DNA of 64,000 nucleotides from assembly GCA_022432975.1 (NCBI GenBank), contig CM039509.1, positions 44,736,209 to 44,800,208 on the forward strand. Direction: 5' to 3'. Each line of letters opens with the position of its first letter. Position 1 is the stretch's first letter. A program made the position numbers and the translations under genes. Positions 55,696 to 64,000 of this stretch are shown here, piece after piece. This stretch comes from Begonia masoniana (taxonomy: Eukaryota; Streptophyta; Magnoliopsida; Cucurbitales; Begoniaceae). Below the pieces are notes generated by a model that was given only the letters and a program-made list of their open reading frames with translations, did not search any database and had not been told where the DNA came from.

Positions 55696-55700
55696 ACCCA

Positions 55701-56380
55701 TGTCTGAATTGGAGCGATTCCAAAAGAAACTCAAGTTTTTTAAAGAAATGAGAGGGAACTGCTGGCGTTTTGCTGATGGGTATGTCAAGATATGAGGTGC
55801 TCGTGAATATATATAAAGATCGATGGAAACATGATTATGAATGGGTCCGAGTGATCGACACGATCAATGGCGTATCGCATGATTGTGGTTTCTGCGTAGC
55901 AATCAACCAATCTCACAATTGTGTAAAATAAACGGAAGAAAGGATAAGAGCTCCAACCAATAAAGCTTCTCTTGTTGAAATCCTTTCAAAAAGTGGGGTT
56001 CAATGCAAGTTGTTATTCAGAAATGGGCTCCAACCAACTAACAAGCCAATCAAGCTCTTGAGCATTGAGGTAGACTCTATATGACAAAACCATGTTCATT
56101 TAACACTCTGATCTTCTTTAGTGTGGGAACATGCAAGGCAATGGTGTCCTATACTTATCAAACATGAATTTCCTCTTGGTCCTCATTTTGTTAGGGGAAT
56201 TTCCAGTCCCAAAATGGTCCTCTAATGCCTAATTTCAGATGTTGTAGGACAGCCAAGCTCATCAATTAATGGACTAATTTTCCGATGCAACTTGGAATAC
56301 AACACCATGTGACAGCATCATAAGCTATGTCTTAATTCCATTACTCAGCAGCTTCAAGCTTTTGGGGGATATCAAATCTC
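55701..56380. promoter_or_regulatory. Displaced promoter of SAUR 37483, then promoter of SAUR 56486
   Basis: From 55701 leftward-reading sequence is the original leader of the SAUR gene at 37483. A TATA-like CTTTATATATATT (minus strand, 55806-55818) is about 110 bp from the original ATG, the same spacing as in the other genes. From about 55985 to 56310 the block shared with 34440-34820 begins, upstream of the plus-strand gene. The two SAURs were thus head-to-head before the insertion. Confidence 0.7.
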
Positions 56381-56382
56381 AT

Positions 56383-56392
56383 CTATATAAAC
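56383..56392 (+). promoter_or_regulatory. TATA box of SAUR gene at 56486-56776
   Basis: CTATATAAAC about 97 bp before the ATG. Confidence 0.7.
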
Positions 56393-56485
56393 ACCACTTC
56401 TCATATTCTTTCTCACAACCAACTCAAATTTGCAATCTAGAGCTTCCCTGATATTAAACTCTCCAAGTTTCAGATTCAAAACAAC

Positions 56486-56776
56486 ATGGCTCTTCGGGCT
56501 GCTATTCTTGCAACAAAATTCCTTCGCCGGAATGTGCAGATTGGAGAAAAGGCAAGATCATTAGACGTTCCAAAGGGCTTCTTAGCGGTCTGTGTTGGAG
56601 AGAGCTGCAAGAAGAGGCACGTGGTTCCAATATCGTATTTGAACCATCCTTCATTCCAAGATCTACTGAGAAAAGCTGAAGAAGAATTTGGCTTTGCTCA
56701 TCCTATGGGTGGTTTGACAATTCCCTGCAGAGAAGAAACTTTCTTTGAACTAACTTCTCGCTTGGGTAGTCCTTAA
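56486..56776 (+). CDS. SAUR-family protein, 96 aa
   Basis: [66 protein letters not shown]. Paralogue of 33981-34256 with shared upstream DNA, on the opposite strand. Tyr is replaced by Cys in the AVYVGE motif. Intronless, typical length, own TATA box. Confidence 0.95.
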   Translation: MALRAAILATKFLRRNVQIGEKARSLDVPKGFLAVCVGESCKKRHVVPISYLNHPSFQDLLRKAEEEFGFAHPMGGLTIPCREETFFELTSRLGSP

Positions 56777-57579
56777 GCAAGTGCATCGAGTAAATTTTGT
56801 AGCATAGGAATAGCTCGATTTCTTTTCATTGTTCCTCATGTTGCAAACAAGCTTGAAGAGAGGAAAGCTGTAGCACACAAGAAAAATTTAATGAACAGAA
56901 ATTTGCTCCTCCTGCTCATACATCTTTCCAAGACACAACAATTTCTCACTGCTATAGAAAATTATGAATTAAACCAATTGTATTAATTCTTTCTCATGAT
57001 GTCTGTGGAAGAAGTAAGATGTTTGCAGACAATGAACATATTGCCTAATCATGAGTTCATTCTGATCTTCTTTGCCCCATTATTACAGCTAAACTAGCTT
57101 TCAATAAAGTAGGGTCTACATGTTTAGCATCAAAGAACAGAATCACATGGTCCCTCTTACCAATGGCCCCACTTAGTATTCTAGCTGCAAAGCGTTTTTC
57201 ATCATTTCGAAGGGCTCTACCAAAAACTGGTGCTCTTAACAAGACATTTATCATGGATTGGCAGTGGTTGCAGATTCAAAATATGAAATTTAATACTAGG
57301 TTGTATTTGATCATCATAAAGCTGGCCTCACAGAAGTTACCTGCTCATCTGGAGATGATTGATATGCTGATGAACAAAGTCACATGATTCTCCCAGGCCA
57401 ATGTCCTTCACGGGGACCCAATATGCTACAATTGCTTTCCACCACTCACCACCTATGGAATGAAAATATCAACAGTGCAATATCAGCTATATATGTCCAC
57501 AACCCATTTTTTCAACAGCCTTAAGCCATTACACAAACATTTCTTGCAAAAAATATTTTAGCAATCAGAAAATACCATC
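56777..57579. other. SAUR spacer and promoter, including an inverted copy of the shared block
   Basis: 57060-57480 is the inverted counterpart of 32420-32830 and 36110-36500. A minus-strand frame (57057-57254) in it has GKRDHVILFFDAKHVDP, which resembles interrupted frames in the other copies; it might be an old gene fragment carried with the promoter, but this is weak. TATA-like CTATATATG lies at 57487-57495. Confidence 0.5.
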
Positions 57580-57867
57580 ATGGGTTTCCGTCTTCCTCGA
57601 CTTTTCCCTGCAAATCAGATTTTCAAGAGAATTTACATGGCTGGACAGGCCTGTGATGTACCAAAGTGTTATCTTGCTATTTATGTTGGAGAGACAGAGA
57701 AAAGGCGTCTCATTGTTCCAATAGCATACTTAAGTCATCCCACATTTCAGAAACTTCTGAGTCAAGCAGAAGAAGAGTTTGGCTTCGACCATCCGATGGG
57801 AGGTCTCACGATTCCCTGCAGAGAAGAAGCTATTATTAATCTCAGCCACCTTTCAAATGGCTTATAA
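57580..57867 (+). CDS. SAUR-family protein, 95 aa
   Basis: [64 protein letters not shown]. Belongs to the subtype of 32024 and 35719 but on the plus strand. Cys-Tyr replaces Gly-His in the PKGHLA motif, a position that is usually conserved, so activity may be altered. Confidence 0.94.
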   Translation: MGFRLPRLFPANQIFKRIYMAGQACDVPKCYLAIYVGETEKRRLIVPIAYLSHPTFQKLLSQAEEEFGFDHPMGGLTIPCREEAIINLSHLSNGL

Positions 57868-58266
57868 GGTTGAAAGAACGAGTTCTTCTCAAACAATTTT
57901 GATTTGCCAGGCATAAATTGTTTCTAAATCCTTGTACGGATAGTATTTGACAATGACGCAGCGGGATGCAGTAACGAAAAATCCTCTCATAAGAAAAATC
58001 AAGAGAAACGCTAATTTTCTGAATCTTGAATAATAATTGAATAATCCCGAATTCGGAATACAACCTTAAATAAAATAGGTAACTAATTAAGGAAATTAAA
58101 AATAAAATCAAATAATGTATAAAATAATTCATAAAATCTTCAAATGTTGATTTGAAGGCTTAGATGAAAGAAATGTGTGGACCTCAGCAAGATCTTCGAT
58201 TTGATATCTTGACGGTCCAAAAACGGATGTCCGTAGTAAAAGTTATGGCCCTTTGAAGTTTAATAG
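57868..58266. other. AT-rich spacer before LTR F
   Basis: No gene. The last part (about 58190-58266, with AAAACGGATGTCCGTAGTAA and AAAGTTATGGCC) resembles the CGNAAAAAGTTATG motif found in LTRs C, D and E and may be retroelement remnant. Confidence 0.4.
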
Positions 58267-60709
58267 TGTAACACCCCTAAAACTGTACCTATTTTTCCCG
58301 TATAAAATTTTCCTTTTTAAGCCTCTAAACCAATTAAAAACATTCTCAAAAACCTTTAAAGCAAATTCATTTATCATATAAAAACAGTTTACATAAAACC
58401 ACTCAACCTTCTATCATTCCTCAACTCATCAATTCATCACATCCTGACAATATCATTTCTTATCTACATCTCAATTATACAGTTCAACATCAAATCTCTT
58501 GACGCTCATACATCCTCCATAATCTCACTCAGAACGACTCGAGACATAAGTAAACAAAACACATTTTCCAAGAAAACGAACTGCATGGATCCATTTAAAA
58601 ACCAAACATTCCTCCTGTTTAAAAAGAAAGTCCCAAGCAGTTCCAGAAAGTTGTAAATTCAAAACAGTTTCGTTATCCATAGCAATTCAACAATATTTAC
58701 CACAGCCTACACCTATCACTTACATATTTCTATCCAGAATAACCCAAACATCCTAATATGACAAACTATACATTTCATATCAAGTCCCCAAATCATATAC
58801 CTACATCCCCACGGGTCAATTACGCGTCGACTGCCCAGCACACTCCCACGGGCCATCTTTCTTCAACTGTTCATGCCTCGGGTGGAGGGATCTCATCCTC
58901 ACCTGTGTAGAGGTCACCTACACCATAAAAATAAGTCGTGAGCTTAAGGCTCAGTAAGTCTACGTGAATGCAATGCATGCTATGCGTGCAGTTCATAAAA
59001 CATGCTTCCTACCTTTTCGCTATTCATTTCATTTCATTTCATTACATAATGTCACCGTGGCCTCACTCTCGCTAGATAGGAGCGGCACATCCCGCGATTG
59101 GATAGCCCCTCGTATCTAACCGGGGGGAAAACATGCTCCCCAAGCAGCCATGTCTGAACCACCGCCACCTCCTTGACCAGATTACATTCATTCATACATT
59201 TACATTATCCTTTTCCTTTTCATGAAAACATGCATAGAAATTCCTTTTTCGTGCTTTTCAGAAACATGATGCGTGAACATGTGCAATACTATAAACATAA
59301 TCAAAGCAATAACAAACAATGAACGTGCATACCATCAAGACGAATAGAAACATAACCTAATAAGAAATTAACCTAACTACCCAACCTATTCGCCCGACAC
59401 TTACTATAATCTCCAATTTCCTCGAACAACAAGAAATCTTATGGTGTAGGCCAATCGGCCAAACAAGTCACGAGAGACTTACCTGTCGTCCGTAGCACGC
59501 TGAGCTTCGTCTACGAGCGTTGTTTGTCTGAAGCAAAACACAACATTGACGTCAAAACTAATTTAAGCTTCTAAACGTCCAAATTAACAAAACCTTAACT
59601 AAAGCAATTTCCTAAAGCTTTAATCCAACTAAAATCTAACTAAACGGCCACTAATTTGGGTTCGGTAAAAACCGACCCGAAACTTAAAACGTGCGTAACT
59701 TTCGCGCCGGTTATCGGAATCGAACGATTCTAGCGGCACGTACTCCTCTAATAACCTATTTCAATCCGCCAAAATGAATTTAAAAACAAACAACTCTAGC
59801 TAGGTCAAAAATCCAAAAACCCGAATCTGCCCTAAGCCGAGAATTTCACCATTTTCGGTTTTCCATTAATTCTCGTCAATTTCTTCACCAATCAACCTCC
59901 TATACGCTCAATTAGCATAACCAAATGTAAAATCGAGGTTTCACCCAAGAAACCCGAAATGCCCAATTCGGGCATCCACTGTTTTCGCTCAATTTGAGCA
60001 CTTAAACGCACGGCAACCATAGCCGGCGTTATGCTCGGCCATTTGACGCTAAGAACGGCCAAAAGTGGCCGGAAATCAGAGCTTAATCGAGCTCGTTCTT
60101 CGCGGCCCAAAATCGAACCGAAAACAGGGAGAAAACCGAGCTTACCGGTTCGGGTTGCGCGCGGAGATGGGCCGAAGCACGCTCGTCGCCGCCGTCTGGC
60201 CGGAAGGCGCCGATGTTCGTCGGTGAACGGCGCCGCGTCGCCGTCGTCGCTTCTCCCCTGTTCTCGCTCGCGCTCGGGCTCGGGCTCGACACAACGAAAA
60301 CAACGAGTTTTCGTTGTTTTTATGTTTAATTTAAAAAAATAATAATAATAATAATAATAATACTCTATTTTATTAAACGTCACTAGCTCTCGTGTTTTCA
60401 ACTGTTTCGAATTTCTTATTTCGCCGATAAATCCAACTTATTATCTGGGTTCTATTAAAACTGTCCGTTCGTAAATCGGACCTCGTTTACTATTTTTACT
60501 AAAATTACATTACGAGAAACGTAATTAATCGAAATATAGCGTTGTTACTCCGAAAATTCTCGTAATTTCCTTAAAATTCCAATCAATCGATAGGATCCTA
60601 ATAACGCTTTCTCTTCGTAAAACGGACCTGATTTGACATATTTACAAAAAAATGCCACTTATATTAAAATAATAATATTCTCAAAAACCCGTACGAGTCA
60701 GATATTACA
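58267..60709 (-). repeat. LTR F (2443 bp), 3' LTR of a gag-only gypsy element
   Basis: Read on the minus strand it starts TGTAATATCTGAC at 60709 and ends GGGGTGTTACA at 58267. AATTTTGAGGACAAAATTC and a purine run precede it, the usual gypsy tail. The donor CAG/GTAAGT is at 59482 and acceptor GGTGTAG/GTGACC at 58918. CCTACACCATAA and TTATGGTGTAGG (58917-58928 and 59439-59450) are perfect inverted complements. A hairpin ACAACGAAAAC/GTTTTCGTTGT lies at 60291-60317 beside an (AAT)n tract. GC-rich leader with CGAGCCCGAGCC-like repeats as in LTR D. Confidence 0.85.
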
Positions 60710-63218
60710 TTCTACCCTCCTTATTTAGAATTTTGTCCTCAAAATTTGCCACAGCTTATAGTTCTTGACATTAACGTCTCTTATCTTGCGGCATTTTACT
60801 TCAGTTAATCGTCTGTACTTACGGTCCTTTTTCGTGGTGCTAACCCGAAATCCTACTATATTCTCCAACATTGGCTCTACTTTCGTATTCTCTACTTTCG
60901 GTTTGATCGTACACGTCCCCTCTCACGTACTAAGCATAATCCAAATTCTCAAATCTCAATTAATTAACCCGACAACATATTTGTCACTTTAATACTTGCG
61001 CATGTACCAACTTCCAACATATTTTGGTCAGAGCCATACCTAAGCTTCCTAACACCAGCCAAATTGAATGCCTACAATTTCATTAAATTCTGTGCTGTAA
61101 CCCATACCTCGACGCAATTCCCTTGATCCTGTTCACAATCGGGATGCACACCCACCGAATTTCTACATTAACTCCCTAATCGTAGTCCTCACTTTCAGTT
61201 TACGCATCAACTCTTACCAAATCTCTCGGTCTTAACCAAACGATCTCTAACTGCGTACTTGACACTTAACGCCCCGAGCACGTGTTGGTTTGCATTTAGT
61301 CACCTAAAACATTAACTCTCTCTCACTTATTAATTGGTTTCTACTAAAGATTGCCTCTTATCCTCAATTCTCGAAATAACTTAACTTCCTCGAATTGAGT
61401 TTTTCCTTAGTTCCTAACTTTCTTAATTCCGTGTTTATCAGATACTTACCTAACTACTTCACGCCCTCAAAGCCTTCTCAAACTACTTACTCTAACGTTA
61501 AATTTCAATTACACTACGACCTTAATCTCTATTACAACCACCCGAGTCCACATTTCCCTAGTAATGTTCCCACAGAACTTCTCCGTCAACATTATCCAAA
61601 TTGTACACTTCCTTGGGCACCTCGCGGGTCTTAATAAAAGAAATTCTCAACTAGGACTTAAATCTCTAGATTTCACCAACCGTCTCACCGAGGTTACTCC
61701 AAGGCCCCGACGAGTCCATCCGGGGACAAAGTTACTACTCGCTTAGGATTCCAATCCCTTTGTAACTATAAGACGCTATAAATGTCATATTTTGTTCTAA
61801 GTTACCTCAACGAATTCTATCGTTATGTCCTCTGCTAAATACTATACACATTATGCTCATCTGTTTAGCTCAATTTCCTTATTAACTCCATGTACAATGG
61901 AATCCCCAAGTTTTGACCATAGAATTGTTTGAACTATTTATTATAACCTTAAGTCTCTAATGCATCCATCGGTCTTTCGGAGCTTTTCTAACTTGTCCCA
62001 TTCTAAGTTTACTTTAAATGGCTTTCCGAGCAACTTACATTTTCTATTCAACATATTGTGAATTTCACAAATCGCCCGACATTAGCCATCGAACTAGGCT
62101 TCTAATCTTAACTCTTCTCTTTTAATCTAACCATCCCTTGCACTTACCTCTAATATCCTACGAGGATTTCTTCAAAGTTACACAATGGTCAATCCTCTTT
62201 CGTTCCTCCTAGTCGGGTTCAAATACTCTACTTGTCTACTTCACAATAATTTGTCTAACAATTTTCTTGTTAGCAAACTTGTTGTAGGTAAGTTTACGCC
62301 CTCCATCCGATTCTCTTCAAGTTCTCCAACCTTACACCTCTATATTCAAATAAGGTCATAAACATCCCTACGCCAAGGTTTATCCGTCTAATTCCTCGAA
62401 CACCGATGCTCCTATATTCATCTCGAAGGTCAGCCTCATGTTCGTGGCTCTTAGTTTAAATTGTACCAACTATAGGTTTACAACTTAACTCCTATATCTT
62501 TTGCTTCATAATCCAATCGAGCAGCCCTAACTGCCTGACATGTCCACAACTCGTCGATTATTCTTAACTTCGCTAGACCTCCCACCTAATAAGTCGGTTA
62601 AAATCTTCTCACAGATTAATATCTTCCTTTATGGATTAGTCTTCTAAGGTGTCTTTGGTGGTACTCATTTCCTAGAGAACAACAAATTTCGGTATCTAGA
62701 GTATCACCATGCACATGACTTCAATTCTCTAAGTTTAACTCTTGAATTCTATCTTAATTTAGACACTCTTAGCTTCACACGAATCACTAATATACGATTT
62801 CTACGGTACATCCTCTAATTAAACACACTCCAAGTATTACAACAATCTAGGTCATTCCTTAATAGGTTTATATCTAAACCTTCGTCTTTCTTAATTAGTC
62901 GTATTCCGATACTCCAAGGGGGTTGTCAATTAGACATAATCCTTACCTACTTATAAACCATATCTCATAGGGTGTATTACTCTAATTGTTACTAAACCTT
63001 AAGTGCGCAACTCCGTTGATTAAATCAAACTAATCCTACTAATGTATAACTATACTTCTATTTGGTCCTTATTGTCCTATACGTAACCTACTATTTTCTC
63101 TTCGAGGTTCACCTACAACTCTTTCTTACCCAGTTTCTATCTTCTTACTTTTCTATTCTCAAGCCTATCGTTATCATCATTATTACTATTGTCAAAACAT
63201 AATATTGTTGTACAGGTA
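60710..63218 (-). other. Interior of the right-edge element without recognisable pol
   Basis: About 2.5 kb between gag and the 3' LTR. I see no RT (DD), RNase H or integrase motif on either strand and no frame above 80 codons. The minus strand is G/A-rich. It may be pol decayed beyond recognition or filler in a non-autonomous element; only the last 20 bp keep the ancestral pol tail. Confidence 0.45.
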
Positions 63219-64000
63219 TTAAAACAATACCTGCCAGGTAGAAGGCTGGGCTCCATCGTCGACGTCACCAGGCTTGATGAAAGCAAAGACCCTCGGCATA
63301 ACCTTTCTTTGATCCCTGCCCTGTTGATCTCTGCCTGGTTGATTCCGGTTCAATAACGGACAGTTCATGATATAGTGGCCAGCTTCCCCACATCGATAAC
63401 ATCTATTAGTACGCGTCAGACAATCACCGTAGTGCTGCTTCTGGCACTGTGGACATAAAGGCTTTTGAGTAGCCGTTTGGACTAGCTTTCCTTTTCCCCG
63501 GTCACCCTTACTATCATAGGGCCTCTTATCACTCCTTTGTTGTCGTGGCTGTTGATGCTCACTTGGCTGCCAGTCTTGGTCCCATGACTGAGGTTGGATC
63601 TCGCGAAAGAAGCCCTTAGCTGGCTCTCTCGGCCTAACACAAGTCGCTCTAGCAGCCTCGAAATCCAGAGCTCTAGCTGCAATGTCAGAATAGGGCACAT
63701 CAATAACACCTGACACTATAACGTGCATCCGAATCTCCGAATTAAGTCCCTCCATAAACTGGTGCAACCTTTTCTTCATTGTCGCTGACCAGACGCGGTG
63801 CAAATCGCGACAAAGCCTCAAACTTCCGTATGTATTCTGCAACCGAACCTGTCTGCTTCAGCTGTGTGAATTCATTTCTCTTAGCCGCCCTCACCGTGCG
63901 GCTGAAATACTTATCAAAGAACAAAGTCTTAAATCGTTCCCATGTCATAGTAGTCACATCCGTAGTCACTTTGATTGAATCCCACCAGAACGGGCGTCCA
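63219..64000 (-). pseudogene. gag of the right-edge gypsy element, open at the right edge
   Basis: From the edge the frame gives FWWDSIKVTTDVTTMTW, ERFKTLFFDKYFSRTVRAAK, LKQTGSVAEYIRKFEALSRF, then a frameshift near 63775 moves to a frame with LHQFMEGLNSEIRMHVIVSG and the zinc knuckle CYRCGEAGHYIMNC near 63388. The start lies beyond 64000. It ends with a stop at 63219-63221 soon after the knuckle, with no protease. Related in type to the gag at 1-1180, which has the same FWWDxI/LWWETI, TGSVAEY and LSRFA blocks. Confidence 0.85.

Noticed and set aside
55574..55795. 73-codon plus-strand frame after the 3' LTR
   Set aside because: It spans the LTR border and the antisense of the displaced SAUR leader; chance frame.
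60031..60342. Opposed frames of 103 and 169 codons, Arg-rich
   Set aside because: GC-rich LTR F leader read in several frames; the same happens at 24060-24329 in LTR D.

Overview
The window is nuclear DNA of a flowering plant, probably a dicot; I cannot name the species. The evidence is a cluster of SAUR (small auxin-up RNA) genes, 5S-bearing Cassandra TRIM elements, Ty3/gypsy elements of the Del/Tekay, Reina and Athila kinds, and tandem copies of an endogenous caulimovirid. Almost everything outside about 31.5-37.7 kb and 55.7-57.9 kb is nested mobile DNA. Target-site duplications (TSDs) at most borders allow the nesting order to be read.

Left part (1-31 kb). A minus-strand gypsy element with an unbroken gag-protease frame runs off the left edge (1-3661) and sits in an older related LTR (3662-4699). 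Two head-to-tail fragments of an endogenous pararetrovirus follow (4700-11104); the second carries a Cassandra insertion. A gag-only gypsy element spans 11108-21635 and hosts two solo LTRs, plus a hAT-type transposon (20189-21227) that carries a captured bHLH gene fragment with its introns. Remains of a minus-strand gypsy integrase (22035-22510 and 29658-29775) are split by a three-LTR Cassandra, which itself contains two nested solo LTRs and a second, inverted Cassandra.

Gene island. Six SAUR genes (four minus, two plus) form an inverted family array. A Reina-like chromovirus (37743-55695) landed exactly in the start codon of the fourth SAUR gene, leaving its promoter about 18 kb away. That element was later hit by a Cassandra (in the RNase H motif) and by a complete 11.9-kb Athila element (between integrase and chromodomain).

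Right part (58-64 kb). A 2.4-kb minus-strand LTR is followed by a gag-only interior that runs off the right edge.

The most unusual signal is shared by all seven long LTRs of the Del/Tekay-like type. Each has a splice-donor-like CAG/GTAAGT, a CTTCGGGCCTACA-type motif, a length-variable minisatellite slot, and an acceptor-like TGTAG. The two ends of this slot carry inverted repeats of 10-15 bp whose sequences differ between LTRs but stay complementary. This looks like a conserved paired-end intron or RNA structure in the LTR leader.
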